The translations under genes and the position numbers were made by a program. This document shows positions 35,228 to 44,124 of a stretch of 64,000 nucleotides of DNA, piece after piece (the first letter of the stretch is position 1; each line of letters begins with the position of its first letter). The notes under the pieces are model-generated. The model saw nothing but the letters and a program-made list of their open reading frames with translations, was not told the origin of the DNA and did not search any database. Source of the stretch: Bradyrhizobium sp. CCGB12 (GTDB taxonomy: Bacteria > Pseudomonadota > Alphaproteobacteria > Rhizobiales > Xanthobacteraceae). Where the stretch lies: positions 6,200,001 to 6,264,000 of the forward strand of contig NZ_JANADO010000001.1 in NCBI RefSeq assembly GCF_024199845.1, in the 5' to 3' direction.

Positions 35228-36262
35228 TCAACGCTCGACCTCGCGATTCCAGCGCTTGGTCCACTCCTCGCGCTTCTCGTTGATGACGGTCCAGTCCGGA
35301 TTATAGAGCTTTGCCGCACGCTCGCCGATCGGCGCCATCTTGCCGAGCTCGGGCGGGATCACCAGCGATTTCAGCACCGGGCCATAGCCGTAGTCCTTGA
35401 GCATCACGAGCTGGATTTTTGGATCGAGCAGCATCTTGACGAAGCTCGAGGCCAGCGGCGAAGCGTTGGGCTTGTTGATCGGACACGCCGTCGTCAGCAG
35501 CGTTGCCGCGCCTTCCTTCGGATAGACGAAGTCGACGGGAAAGCCGGTGTTGGCGAAGCTCTGCACGCGGCCGGTGCCCCACACTGCGATGACCGCCTGA
35601 CCGGACTGGAACAGCTCGGTCATCTTGCCCGGCGACGGCTCATAGGCGAGCACGTTCGGATTGACCTGCTCCTTGAAGATCTTGAAGCCGGAATCGACGT
35701 TGGTCTCGCCGCCGCCGTTCATCTTCGACAGCATCACCAGCGCTTCGAGGCCATAGGTGTTGTTGATCGGGGGGATCACGAGCTGCTTTGCGTATTTCGT
35801 GTCCTTCAGGTCGTTCCAGGAGGTCGGCGGTGCCCAGCCTTTCTCCTTGAACACCTTGGTGTTGTACATCAGGCCGGTCGCGACGATGCCGATCGCCACC
35901 GCACGATCATCCTTGAAGCGCGCGGTGTCGTAGAGGTCAGCCGGCAGGCCGTCGAGCTTGCCGCAGAAGCCGAGCTGGATCGCCTGGTACATCGGGCCGT
36001 CGTCGACGATGGCGACGTCGATCTGCTGATTGCCCTTCTGCGCCTGGAGCTTTGCCAGCGTGTCGGTGGAGTTGCCGGCGACGTATTCGACCTTGACGCC
36101 GTTTTCCTTCTCGAAGGTCGGGATCACCTCGTCGCGAATGGTCTTCTCGAAAGAGCCGCCATAGCCGGCGACGTAGAGCGTCTTTTGCTGGGCCGAAGCG
36201 GCCGACGGGACGGCGATGAGCGCTGCGATGCTGACCGCGGTCAGAAGGCGAAGAGTCTTCAT
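35228..36262 (-). CDS. Periplasmic substrate-binding protein, spermidine/putrescine type
   Basis: 344 residues from the ATG at 36262. The Sec signal peptide spans 1-25 and ends ASA. The mature N-terminus KTLYVAGYGGSFEKTIRDEV and the later KVEYVAGNSTDTLAKLQAQK are typical of PotD-like proteins for organic amines. It is the first gene of the operon and 27 bases upstream of the ATPase gene. The ligand is likely a positively charged or zwitterionic amine, but opines, D-amino acids and betaines are all possible. Confidence 0.9.
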   Translation of the reverse strand: MKTLRLLTAVSIAALIAVPSAASAQQKTLYVAGYGGSFEKTIRDEVIPTFEKENGVKVEYVAGNSTDTLAKLQAQKGNQQIDVAIVDDGPMYQAIQLGFCGKLDGLPADLYDTARFKDDRAVAIGIVATGLMYNTKVFKEKGWAPPTSWNDLKDTKYAKQLVIPPINNTYGLEALVMLSKMNGGGETNVDSGFKIFKEQVNPNVLAYEPSPGKMTELFQSGQAVIAVWGTGRVQSFANTGFPVDFVYPKEGAATLLTTACPINKPNASPLASSFVKMLLDPKIQLVMLKDYGYGPVLKSLVIPPELGKMAPIGERAAKLYNPDWTVINEKREEWTKRWNREVER

Positions 36263-36533
36263 GTGGACCGATCTCCATACCGGAATGAGGTGACGTGCCG
36301 ACAAGTCTCCGACTGAGGCACCTTCCGCATTTCCTTCCGCGCAATCCCTTCCCGACCAGGGCTCCGGCCCCTCCGCGGCGGGTTTTGCGCGATTTGGAGG
36401 TTTGAACGCCTCCAATCTGCCGAAAAAGCGGGCTGGCTCCAGCTCTGATGAAAAAGATCGCAAACCCAAGCTTCCATCGTCCAATGAATAATGGCACCCT
36501 TTGCATGCCAAAATGTTATGAATGGTATTTGGG
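36263..36533. promoter_or_regulatory. Divergent promoter region with candidate LysR box
   Basis: The 270 bases between the binding-protein gene and the LysR gene hold promoters for both. TGGCA (36492-36496) and TGCCA (36506-36510) form an inverted repeat with nine bases between, the form of a LysR T-N11-A site. It lies directly upstream of the regulator's start. Function is inferred from location. Confidence 0.4.
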
Positions 36534-37460
36534 ATGGTGCGTATCAATTCGCGGCAGGTCGAGGCTTTCCGCGCGACAATGCTGACCGGCAGCGTCACCG
36601 AGGCGGCGAAGCTGATGGTGGTGACGCAGCCCGCGGTCAGCCGGCTGCTGCGCGACCTCCAGGCGCTGCTGAAGATGGAGCTGTTCGAGCGGCGCGGCAC
36701 CGGCCTCGTGCCAACCGCGGCGGCGATGGCGCTCTATACCGAGGTCGAGCGCTCCTTCGTTGGCCTCGAACGCATCACCGCCGCCGCCGAGGAAATCCGC
36801 GGCCGCCGCACCGGCTCGCTGCGCATCGCCGCGCTGCCGGCTCTGGCGAACGGCTATCTGCCGCGGCTCGCCGGCCACTTCTTGAAGGAGCGTCCCAACC
36901 TCAACCTCGCCTTCTTCGGCGTGATCTCACCGATCGTGGTCGACTGGGTGCTGAACAACCAATGCGACATCGGCTTTGCCGAGGTGCCGATCGCGCATTC
37001 CGGCCTGCCGAGCCTGCGGCTGCCGGCGCTGGCCCGCGTCGCGGTGCTGCCGACCGGACATCATCTGGCGGAGAAGGAAGTGCTGGAGCCGCGCGATTTC
37101 GAGGGCGAGACGTTCATCTCACTGTCGGCGGGATCGTCGAGCCGACATCTCGTCGACCAGGTCTTCCACCGCAGCGATGTCCGCCGCGTGCTCAGGGTCG
37201 AGACCACGCTGTCGGAGATCATGTGCGGCATGGTCTCATCAGGGCTCGGGGTGTCGATCTGCGATCCCTTCACCGCGCAGGAATTTGCGACGCGCGGCGT
37301 CGTCGTGCGCCGCTTCCTGCCGCGCATCGACTTTGAATTCTCCGCCGTCTTTCCCGCCCAGCGCAGCCCGTCGCCGGTGGCGCTGGATCTGGTCGAGACC
37401 ATGCGCAAGGCGCTCACAAAGCTCGAGGACGAGTCCGCACAGGATTCTTCGCCCGGTTGA
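36534..37460 (+). CDS. LysR family transcriptional regulator of the amine-oxidase operon
   Basis: 308 residues from the ATG at 36534; an ATG four codons upstream at 36522 is possible. The N-terminal winged helix is clear: NSRQVEAFRATMLTGSVTEA, then VTQPAVSRLLRDLQ. The rest is the periplasmic-binding-like effector domain, including GSLRIAALPALANGYLPRLA. Regulators of octopine and nopaline catabolism are also divergently placed LysR proteins. By position it should sense the substrate of the importer/oxidase operon and activate it. Confidence 0.92.
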   Translation: MVRINSRQVEAFRATMLTGSVTEAAKLMVVTQPAVSRLLRDLQALLKMELFERRGTGLVPTAAAMALYTEVERSFVGLERITAAAEEIRGRRTGSLRIAALPALANGYLPRLAGHFLKERPNLNLAFFGVISPIVVDWVLNNQCDIGFAEVPIAHSGLPSLRLPALARVAVLPTGHHLAEKEVLEPRDFEGETFISLSAGSSSRHLVDQVFHRSDVRRVLRVETTLSEIMCGMVSSGLGVSICDPFTAQEFATRGVVVRRFLPRIDFEFSAVFPAQRSPSPVALDLVETMRKALTKLEDESAQDSSPG

Positions 37461-37512
37461 CTTGGACGCCTTGCCGGTCTCGCTATATCCTCTCAGTATC
37501 CGCAGGTGGCAC

Positions 37513-38226
37513 ATGGCACGCATCACCATCATCGAGACCGGGCTCGTTCCTCAAAAGCATCGCGAGCGTCACGGCTCGTTTCCGGACATGTTCGAGCGCA
37601 TGGTCCATGCCGAGGATCCGGCGGCCACGGTGGATGTCATCAGCATCCCGAATGGCGACGCACTTCCCGATCCACGCCAGCTCGAAGCCGTGCTGATCAC
37701 CGGCGCGGCGGCCGGCGTTTATGACGGGCTCGACTGGATCGCACCGCTGGAAGATTTCGTGCGCAGGGCTTACGCCAACAAGACGCCAATGGTCGGCATG
37801 TGCTTCGGCCATCAACTGATCGCGCAGGCGCTCGGCGGCACCGTGCGCAAGTCGGACAAGGGTTGGGGCATCGGCCGGCACGTCTATCAGGTGCTGCCGG
37901 AGAACGGCGTGGTCGACGGCGAAGCGGTCGCCATCGCCTGCTCGCATCAGGACCAGGTGATCGAACCGCCAAACGACGCCCTCACGATTCTTTCGTCCGA
38001 ATTCACGCCACATGCCGGCCTGCTCTACGCCAACGGCACCACGCTGACGGTGCAGCCCCATCCGGAATTCGACGCAGGTTTCGCACAAGTGTGCTGCGAT
38101 CTGCGCGACGGCAAGGCGCCGGATGACGTGGTCGCAACAGCGAGGCAGTCGCTGGCGGAGCCGATGGACAGCGCAAAGCTCGGTGGCGCGATCACGAGGT
38201 TCTTGGCGCGGCGCGCGACGCTTTAG
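37513..38226 (+). CDS. Class I glutamine amidotransferase-like protein
   Basis: 237 residues from the ATG at 37513. The nucleophile is Cys97 in GMCFGHQL, and the histidine/glutamate pair is His183/Glu185 in PHPEF, so the full triad is present. The N-terminal half resembles stand-alone GMP-synthase-like GATase1 proteins. It starts 52 bases after the LysR gene on the same strand and may be cotranscribed with it. It could release ammonia from glutamine or cleave a gamma-glutamyl adduct; there is no synthetase domain and no clear partner. Confidence 0.87.
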   Translation: MARITIIETGLVPQKHRERHGSFPDMFERMVHAEDPAATVDVISIPNGDALPDPRQLEAVLITGAAAGVYDGLDWIAPLEDFVRRAYANKTPMVGMCFGHQLIAQALGGTVRKSDKGWGIGRHVYQVLPENGVVDGEAVAIACSHQDQVIEPPNDALTILSSEFTPHAGLLYANGTTLTVQPHPEFDAGFAQVCCDLRDGKAPDDVVATARQSLAEPMDSAKLGGAITRFLARRATL

Positions 38227-38253
38227 TTTCCAACTGTCGCCACGCAGACTCTT

Positions 38254-38405
38254 CCCTTCTCCCCCTGTGGGAGAAGGTGGCGCGAAGCGCCGGATGAGGG
38301 GTATCTATCCGCGAACTCAATTGTGAGAGCTACTCGCCGAGAGATACCCCTCACCCGTCTCGTCGCTACGCGACGAGCCACCCTCTCCCGCAAGGGGAGA
38401 GGGTG
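38254..38405. repeat. Interspersed palindromic repeat, family B, copy 1
   Basis: Ends are TTCTCCCCCTGTGGGAGAAGG and CTCTCCCGCAAGGGGAGAGGG, each a hairpin by itself. Between them are GGATGAGGGGTATCT and AGATACCCCTCACCC boxes in inverse orientation. The whole element is thus a long interrupted palindrome. Further copies are at 44125, 55713 and 57684. It lies between convergent genes. Confidence 0.8.
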
Positions 38406-38435
38406 CAGCGTGCATTCCGCACCATCTCGCAAGCC

Positions 38436-38903
38436 TCAGAACGGATCAGTCCCCAGCCCCACCACATCCGCCGGCCGCGGCCCAGGCGCAGGCCAATGAA
38501 ACCGGCGATCCTTCTCAGCGATCGCGATGTCGTTGATCGAGGCCTCGCGCCGCTTCATCAAGCCGTACTCGTCGAACTCCCACTGCTCGTTGCCGTAGGA
38601 GCGATACCACTGGCCGCCGGCATCGTGCCATTCGTACTGGAAGCGCACCGCGATGCGGTTGCCGTCGAAGGCCCAGAGGTCCTTGATCAGGCGATAGTCG
38701 TGCTCCTTCTCCCATTTGCGGGTGAGGAACGCGACGATGGCCTCACGGCCCAGGAAGACCTCCGAACGATTGCGCCAGCGGCTGTCCTCGGTATAGGCGA
38801 GCGACACCTTCACCGGATCGCGCGAGTTCCAGGCGTCCTCGGCCATGCGTGCCTTTTGCGCGGCAGTTTCTCTCGTGAAGGGGGGAAGCGGCGGGCGCGA
38901 CAT
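38436..38903 (-). CDS. DUF1348 (NTF2-like) family protein
   Basis: 155 residues from the ATG at 38903. The sequence follows the DUF1348 pattern closely: [49 protein letters not shown] and [13 protein letters not shown]. The fold is the cone-shaped NTF2/SnoaL type. Members are common in rhizobia but have no established reaction. It is the last gene of the minus-strand run that begins with yebC, but a 90-base gap to ybgC leaves its cotranscription open. Confidence 0.88.
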   Translation of the reverse strand: MSRPPLPPFTRETAAQKARMAEDAWNSRDPVKVSLAYTEDSRWRNRSEVFLGREAIVAFLTRKWEKEHDYRLIKDLWAFDGNRIAVRFQYEWHDAGGQWYRSYGNEQWEFDEYGLMKRREASINDIAIAEKDRRFHWPAPGPRPADVVGLGTDPF

Positions 38904-38996
38904 CGGGGCCTCATCGATTGGTTGGGGCCGCAATCTATCGCTGCAATTGCCGGAGTCGATAGGCCATTACAAATCAGGCGATCACTTATCGGGCGA

Positions 38997-39446
38997 TCAC
39001 GAAATCAGATCGGCTTTCATCAAGGTCCGGATCGATTTCGGGATCGGCTGGGCACGGCCGCCGCTGATGAAGGCGACGCGCACCTCGGCCTTCACCAGCA
39101 CGTCGTCACCGCGCCGCACCTCCTGCGCCAGCATGATGGAGGCGCCCTTCACCGCGATCGGCCAGGTCACGACATCGAGCACGTCGTCCATTCGCGCGGG
39201 CTTGAGGAAGTCCAGATGCATCGAGCGCACGACGAAGGCGAAGCCGGCGCCTTCGGTCTCGACCTGCTCGAACAGCACCTGCTGCTCGGCGCCCATCAGC
39301 CGCAGATGATTGGTCCGTCCGCGCTCCATGTAGCGCAGATAATTGGCGTGATAGACGATCCCCGAGAAATCCGTGTCCTCGTAATAGACGCGGACCTGCA
39401 TGTGGTGGCGGCCGTCGCGGATGTCGCCGTCGAGATGCGCAGTCAC
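38997..39446 (-). CDS. ybgC: Acyl-CoA thioesterase YbgC
   Basis: 149 residues with the hot-dog fold motif YYEDTDFSGIVYHANYLRYM, which holds the catalytic aspartate, followed by ERGRTNHLRLMG. Length and motif match the tol-pal-associated thioesterase. In many Alphaproteobacteria it lies between ruvB and tolQ. Here two other genes separate it from ruvB and no tol gene follows. It would hydrolyse acyl-CoA or acyl-ACP thioesters in the cytoplasm. Confidence 0.92.
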   Translation of the reverse strand: MTAHLDGDIRDGRHHMQVRVYYEDTDFSGIVYHANYLRYMERGRTNHLRLMGAEQQVLFEQVETEGAGFAFVVRSMHLDFLKPARMDDVLDVVTWPIAVKGASIMLAQEVRRGDDVLVKAEVRVAFISGGRAQPIPKSIRTLMKADLIS

Positions 39447-39530
39447 GTCGCGAGCCTCTTCGCTTGTCGGTCACCGGCCCGTTTTGCGCAAAAACAGGCG
39501 GTCGCGCAAGCACGCAGGCTTTTTGCTTGT

Positions 39531-39577
39531 CGCGTTTTCTTTACGCGAACCGGTGCCCACTTCGCTCGAAAACGCTC
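39531..39577. repeat. Interspersed repeat, family F, overlapping a gene end
   Basis: The ends GCGTTTTC (39532-39539) and GAAAACGC (39568-39575) are inverted repeats around a core with CGCGAACCGGTGCCCACTTC. I recognise the core from memory as a very common repeat in Bradyrhizobium and relatives. It contains the last codons and the TAA stop of the phosphoesterase gene. Confidence 0.65.
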
Positions 39578-40497
39578 TGGGACACAATTGGTCCCGTCCT
39601 GCCCAGTGTCACCTCGACGATCTCGGGCGGCACGCCGAAACGAACCGGCATGACGCTGCAGCCCAGGCCGCCGGAGATGATGACGTTGCATTTCAGCCGG
39701 ACATGACCATAGGCGAGCCGGATGCCGTGCTGCGGCGGAACTGCCGGCGACCAGCCGAGCAGGCGGACCTGGCCACCATGGGTGTGGCCGGACAGCTGCA
39801 GCGCAACACGCGCGGGCACGCGCGGCGCGATGTTGGGCTCATGCGCGAGCAGGATGATCGGCGCGTCGTCCGTGACCTTGGCGAGGGTCGCGCTGAGATC
39901 GTCGGCGCCGAAGCGCACCATGCTCCGAAACCGGCGCGCCGGCAGGAAGGCGAGCTGATCGCCGAGACCCGCGAGCCAGAACGGGCGGCCGTCCTTGGTG
40001 AGGCGCACGACGTCGTTCTCGTAGACGGGAATGCCGGCCGCTTCCAGCGCACGATGCGCGGTGGTCGGCCCCTGCCCGGCCCGCTGCACGGTCTTGTCGT
40101 CCCAATAATCGTGGTTGCCCATGACGGCATGGACGCCCAGCGGCGCCTTGAGGCCGCCCAACACTCTGGCCCATTCGCTCGACGGAATGATGCGTGTGAT
40201 CTGATGCAGACCGGCGACATAGTCGCCGAGCAGCACGATGAGGTCGGCGTTCAGCGCGTTGGTGCGGGCGACGATGGCCTCGATCCGGTCCAGCGGCATC
40301 CAGGGATCGCAGGCATGGATGTCGGCGATGACGGCGATCTTCAGCGGAAGATCCGCCGGCCACTGCCGCGGCGTCGGATGATAGCGGGTGACGCGAAGCC
40401 GCAGCACCGGCTCGACAGCAACGCCATAGGCGGCGGTCGAGACGCCGAGGGCGGACAGGCCGCCGACGGAACGGATGAGATGACGGCGCGAGATCAT
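39541..40497 (-). CDS. Tat-exported metallophosphoesterase
   Basis: 318 residues from the ATG at 40497. The N-terminus has a twin-arginine signal (SRRHLIRS followed by a hydrophobic stretch). The calcineurin-like metal-site motifs are all present in order: ADIHACD, GDYVAG, GNHDYW and SGHTHGGQ. It would act on a phosphoester outside the inner membrane, in the manner of YaeI-type enzymes. The last ~10 residues (FERSGHRFA and neighbours) are encoded by the family F repeat, so the native C-terminus may have been altered by repeat insertion. Confidence 0.88.
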   Translation of the reverse strand: MISRRHLIRSVGGLSALGVSTAAYGVAVEPVLRLRVTRYHPTPRQWPADLPLKIAVIADIHACDPWMPLDRIEAIVARTNALNADLIVLLGDYVAGLHQITRIIPSSEWARVLGGLKAPLGVHAVMGNHDYWDDKTVQRAGQGPTTAHRALEAAGIPVYENDVVRLTKDGRPFWLAGLGDQLAFLPARRFRSMVRFGADDLSATLAKVTDDAPIILLAHEPNIAPRVPARVALQLSGHTHGGQVRLLGWSPAVPPQHGIRLAYGHVRLKCNVIISGGLGCSVMPVRFGVPPEIVEVTLGRTGPIVSQSVFERSGHRFA

Positions 40498-40602
40498 GGA
40501 AACCCGGTTCTGATGCCGCTTCTCGATGCGATCCGATTGAAGCGGAATTGGGGTAGGCTCGTGCAGACCGTCTGCATCCTCGTGCAGACGCCTGCACAAA
40601 GG

Positions 40603-41472
40603 TTACCAGCGGCTCTCGCCAATCAAGGCATCCAGCCGCGTTTTCACGTCGTCGGGCGCGCGGTAGTACCAGACACCGCCGAGCAGATCGCGAAAACGTT
40701 CATTGACACGCGCCTCGCGCTCGATGCGGTCGATCGTCCCGGCGCTGATTACGTCTTCGAGGGGACCCGCGGCCAGCAGCGACAGCAGCACCGGATTGGC
40801 TTCGATCTTCAGGATTTCCAGGATGAGGTCGATCATTCCATCGGGATCGTCCTCGCGCAGGTCGCGCTCGAACTCCATGATCGCGAACAGATTGTCGTCC
40901 TGGTCGCGTTCGGACCTGGAATATTGCTCGACCCAGGCGCGGGCCAGCGCGCCGGTCGACATGTTGGCGCAATCGAGCGGCTCGCGCGGCGTGCGCCGCG
41001 CCAGATGGTCGGCATGCCAGGCTTCGCCGTCGGCGAACTCTGCAAGACGCGACATCAAGGGATCGTCGGCAGCGACATGCACGCCGCCAAGCAGCCAGCG
41101 CAGCCGGTCATTGTGCCCGGCCTCGTGCTCGATGCGCGCGATCACCTCTTCACCGTGCGCATAGAGCAGCGCCAGCAGGAACTTGTCATTGAGCTGCATC
41201 ACCGTCGGCTTGTCGGCCTCGGTCTTGAGCACCTCCAGCACGAGATCGAGCGCTTCTTGCGGCCGGCGATGCGGCAGATGATCGAAATAGAGTATCAAGG
41301 CCCTGATGCTGCCGACCTGGTCGCGCCGGCTGACGCGTTGAAGCACGCACCACATCGACGCCAGCTCGCTGAGCGGCATCGGATCCAGGAACGCCTCGGT
41401 CTCATCAGGCGTGCGCAGCTGCGGCGCGGCCGCGATGACCTCGAGCACTCCAGTGTCGTCCGTCAGCCTCAT
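40603..41472 (-). CDS. Helical protein with internal duplication (DUF6869-like)
   Basis: 289 residues, no signal and no membrane segment. The two halves are homologous. LDLVLEVLKTEAD (75-87) corresponds to IDLILEILKIEAN (214-226). RIEHEAGHNDRLRWLLGGV (113-131) corresponds to RIEREARVNERFRDLLGGV (249-267). The second half, with LARAWVEQYSRSERDQDDNL and AAGPLEDVISAG, resembles the DUF6869 domain. The protein is acidic and helical. It follows ruvB by about 100 bases on the same strand. Function is unknown. Confidence 0.7.
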   Translation of the reverse strand: MRLTDDTGVLEVIAAAPQLRTPDETEAFLDPMPLSELASMWCVLQRVSRRDQVGSIRALILYFDHLPHRRPQEALDLVLEVLKTEADKPTVMQLNDKFLLALLYAHGEEVIARIEHEAGHNDRLRWLLGGVHVAADDPLMSRLAEFADGEAWHADHLARRTPREPLDCANMSTGALARAWVEQYSRSERDQDDNLFAIMEFERDLREDDPDGMIDLILEILKIEANPVLLSLLAAGPLEDVISAGTIDRIEREARVNERFRDLLGGVWYYRAPDDVKTRLDALIGESRW

Positions 41473-41570
41473 TCTTCCCGCTCCAGTCCGTGTGCGTCAG
41501 CGGCGATGCCGTCCGCCGCGCGTTCGGATTAGTGATGGGATTGAACCGCTGGGTTCACCGGTTGCGGCAG

Positions 41571-42632
41571 TCAGTCGTCCTCGGCCTCGTCGGTACCGAA
41601 CAGGCCGAACTGTGCCGCCGCATCGCGCGAAGGCTCGGCGATGCCGAGATGGCGGAAGGCGTGCGACGTCAGCAGGCGGCCGCGCGGGGTGCGCTGGAGA
41701 TAGCCGCACTGGATCAGATAGGGCTCTATGATGTCTTCGATCGCATCGCGCGGCTCTGACAAGGCAGCTGCCATGGTCTCGACGCCGACCGGGCCGCCGC
41801 CATAGTTGAGCGCAATGGTCGTGAGGTAGCGGCGGTCCATGGCGTCGAGACCTGCGGCGTCGACCTCGAGCGCGCTCAGCGCGTGGTCGGCGATCTTGCG
41901 GTCGATCTTGTCGGCATCGGCCGCCGATGCGAAATCCCGGACACGGCGCAGCAGGCGGCCGGCGATGCGCGGCGTGCCGCGGGCGCGACGCGCGATCTCG
42001 TTGGCGCCGTCAGCGCTCATGCCGACATTGAGCACGCGCGCGCCGCGGCTGACGATGCTCTCCAATTCCTCGATCGTGTAGAAATTCAGCCGGACCGGAA
42101 TGCCGAAGCGGTCGCGCAGGGGATTGGTGAGCAGGCCTGCGCGCGTGGTGGCGCCGACCAGCGTGAATTTCGACAGCTCGATCTTCACTGACCGCGCCGC
42201 CGGGCCCTCGCCGATGATGAGGTCGAGCTGAAAATCCTCCATCGCGGGATAGAGCACCTCTTCCACCGCCGGGCTGAGGCGATGGATCTCGTCGATGAAA
42301 AGCACGTCGCGCTCTTCGAGATTGGTCAGCAGCGCAGCGAGATCGCCGGCCTTGGCGATGACTGGACCAGACGTGGCGCGAAAACCGACGCCGAGCTCCT
42401 TGGCCACGATCTGCGCCAGCGTGGTCTTGCCGAGGCCGGGCGGGCCGACGAACAGTACATGATCCAGCGCCTCGCCGCGCTTGCGCGCCGCCTCGATGAA
42501 GATCGAGAGGTTCTTGCGCGCCTGCGCCTGGCCGACGAAATCGGACAGCGATTGCGGACGCAGCGCGGTGTCGCCGACATCGTCGCTGCGGCGCTCGGGC
42601 GACACCATGCGGTTGGCCTTGGGATCGCTCAC
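41571..42632 (-). CDS. ruvB: Holliday junction branch migration ATPase RuvB
   Basis: 353 residues. Walker A GPPGLGKT is at 63-70 and Walker B LFIDEIH at 111-117. The sensor region [17 protein letters not shown] and the C-terminal winged helix ([16 protein letters not shown]) are intact. The hexamer drives branch migration of RuvA-bound Holliday junctions. It lies downstream of ruvC and ruvA on the same strand, but the ruvA-ruvB spacer holds a family A repeat. A short acidic tail follows the winged helix. Confidence 0.97.
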   Translation of the reverse strand: MSDPKANRMVSPERRSDDVGDTALRPQSLSDFVGQAQARKNLSIFIEAARKRGEALDHVLFVGPPGLGKTTLAQIVAKELGVGFRATSGPVIAKAGDLAALLTNLEERDVLFIDEIHRLSPAVEEVLYPAMEDFQLDLIIGEGPAARSVKIELSKFTLVGATTRAGLLTNPLRDRFGIPVRLNFYTIEELESIVSRGARVLNVGMSADGANEIARRARGTPRIAGRLLRRVRDFASAADADKIDRKIADHALSALEVDAAGLDAMDRRYLTTIALNYGGGPVGVETMAAALSEPRDAIEDIIEPYLIQCGYLQRTPRGRLLTSHAFRHLGIAEPSRDAAAQFGLFGTDEAEDD

Positions 42633-42652
42633 TCAGCGAACTCCCTCAGATC

Positions 42653-42743
42653 GTAGGGTGGGCAAAGGCGCTCTTCGCGCCGTGCCCACCATGCTACCGC
42701 TCGCTCTACAGATGGTGGGCACGCTCCGCTTTGCCCACCCTAC
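42653..42743. repeat. Interspersed palindromic repeat, family A, copy 2
   Basis: Same ends as copy 1 at 1199-1288: GTAGGGTGGGCAAAGGCGC and TTTGCCCACCCTAC, with GGTGGGCACGCT inside. It fills most of the ruvA-ruvB spacer. Confidence 0.8.
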
Positions 42744-42763
42744 GAGATTGATCATTGACGCCT

Positions 42764-43381
42764 TCACTTCGCGAGCTCCTTCAAGCCGAGCCGAATGAGC
42801 TGCGCCGTCTCGGCGCCTTCACCCGCGCTGCGCGAGGCCGATGCGATCGCCGCGGCGGCCTGCGGCTGGCCGTAGCCGAGATTGACCAGCGCGGAGATCG
42901 CATCCGCGACGGGCCGCGGCGCGCGCTGGTCGTCGACGGCGCCGGCGAGGTGCACGACGGCCGGGTCGACATTGGCGAAGGCCGGCGCCTTGTCCTTCAG
43001 CTCGGTGACGATGCGTTCGGCGACCTTGGGGCCGACGCCGGGCGTGCGCGCTACCGCGGCCTTGTCGCGCAGCGCGATGGCGTTGGCGAGATCGGCCGGC
43101 GACAGCGTGCCGAGCACGGCGAGCGCGACCTTGGCTCCGACGCCCTGCACGGTCTGGAGCAGTCGAAACCATTCGCGCTCCTGATCGGTGCGGAAGCCGA
43201 ACAGCTTGATCTGGTCCTCGCGGACATAGGTCTCGATCGACAGCACGGCGGCTTCACCGGGCGACGGCAGATGCTGCAAGGTGCGCGAGGAGCAATGCAC
43301 CTGGTAGCCGACGCCGCCGACGTCGAGGATGACGAAATCCTCGCCGTAGGAATCGATCAGGCCCTTGAGCTTGCCGATCAT
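42764..43381 (-). CDS. ruvA: Holliday junction DNA-binding protein RuvA
   Basis: 205 residues with the three RuvA domains. Domain I is an OB fold ([20 protein letters not shown], then [14 protein letters not shown]). Domain II has the helix-hairpin-helix motifs ([17 protein letters not shown] and [17 protein letters not shown]). Domain III, the RuvB-binding C-terminus, is the region after about residue 155 ([18 protein letters not shown]). It tetramerises on Holliday junctions and recruits RuvB. Confidence 0.97.
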   Translation of the reverse strand: MIGKLKGLIDSYGEDFVILDVGGVGYQVHCSSRTLQHLPSPGEAAVLSIETYVREDQIKLFGFRTDQEREWFRLLQTVQGVGAKVALAVLGTLSPADLANAIALRDKAAVARTPGVGPKVAERIVTELKDKAPAFANVDPAVVHLAGAVDDQRAPRPVADAISALVNLGYGQPQAAAAIASASRSAGEGAETAQLIRLGLKELAK

Positions 43382-43415
43382 CTCGAGACCTCGGTCGCGG
43401 CAGGCACTTCTCTTT

Positions 43416-43503
43416 CGTCATGGCCGGGCTTGTCCCGGCCATCCACGACTTCGCGATCAGCAAGAAAGAACGTGGATGCCCGGCACAAGGCCGGGCATGA
43501 CGG
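43416..43503. repeat. Interspersed palindromic repeat, family C, copy 2
   Basis: Starts CGTCATGGCCGGGCTTGTCC and ends CCGGGCATGACGG, with a central ACGTGGATGCCCGG as in copy 1 at 3849-3940. It lies in the ruvC-ruvA spacer. Confidence 0.8.
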
Positions 43504-43523
43504 CAGTGATACGCGGCGTAAGC

Positions 43524-44051
43524 TCATAGTCCCACCACCTTCAGTCTGAGCGCGGCGCTCTGACGGTGATGGGCGTGGGTGATGGCGATGGCGAGCGCGT
43601 CGGCGGCATCGGCTGACGGCGGCTCGGCCTTGGGCAGCAATATCTTCAGCATCATCGCAATCTGTTGCTTGTCGGCGTGACCGGCACCGACCACGGTCTT
43701 CTTGACCTGGTTCGGCGCGTATTCGGCGACAGAGATGCCGAACATTGCGGGCGCCAGCATGGCGACGCCGCGGGCCTGGCCGAGCTTCAGCGTCGCGACG
43801 CCATCCTTGTTCACAAACGTCTGCTCGACCGCAGCTTCCATCGGCTGGTGGCTGGAGAGGACGGACGCGAGCCCCTCATGGATCGCGAGCAGCCGGCTCG
43901 CCAGCGGCAGATCGTCCGGCGGTTCCACCGAGCCGCAGGCGACATAGATCAAACGATTGCCCTCGGCCTCGATCACGCCCCAGCCGGTACGGCGCAGGCC
44001 GGGGTCGATGCCGATGATGCGAACGGGGCCACGAATCGGAAGCGCAGTCAT
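43524..44051 (-). CDS. ruvC: Crossover junction endonuclease RuvC
   Basis: 175 residues from the ATG at 44051. The RNase-H-like fold begins with [14 protein letters not shown], carrying the first catalytic aspartate. [20 protein letters not shown] follows with the second acidic residue. [17 protein letters not shown] holds the final aspartate pair near the C-terminus. It resolves Holliday junctions together with RuvAB. It follows yebC on the same strand, with a family B repeat in the spacer. Confidence 0.96.
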   Translation of the reverse strand: MTALPIRGPVRIIGIDPGLRRTGWGVIEAEGNRLIYVACGSVEPPDDLPLASRLLAIHEGLASVLSSHQPMEAAVEQTFVNKDGVATLKLGQARGVAMLAPAMFGISVAEYAPNQVKKTVVGAGHADKQQIAMMLKILLPKAEPPSADAADALAIAITHAHHRQSAALRLKVVGL

Positions 44052-44124
44052 GGGCCAGTGATAGCGGCTGGCCGGACAGAGGGAAACAGAAACAGAACGG
44101 AAGTAACAGGGGAAGTGCTCTTCG

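Noticed and set aside
34064..36316. Very long plus-strand open frame (750 codons) across the transporter genes
   Set aside because: It is antisense to the ATPase and binding-protein genes, both clearly homologous to known families. Long antisense frames are expected at this GC content. Similar shadows at 3896-5290, 39400-41532 and 49724-51526 were rejected for the same reason.
36976..38226. A 416-residue fusion protein ending in the glutamine amidotransferase
   Set aside because: The first part is a shadow of the LysR gene in another frame. The amidotransferase fold begins at the ATG at 37513.
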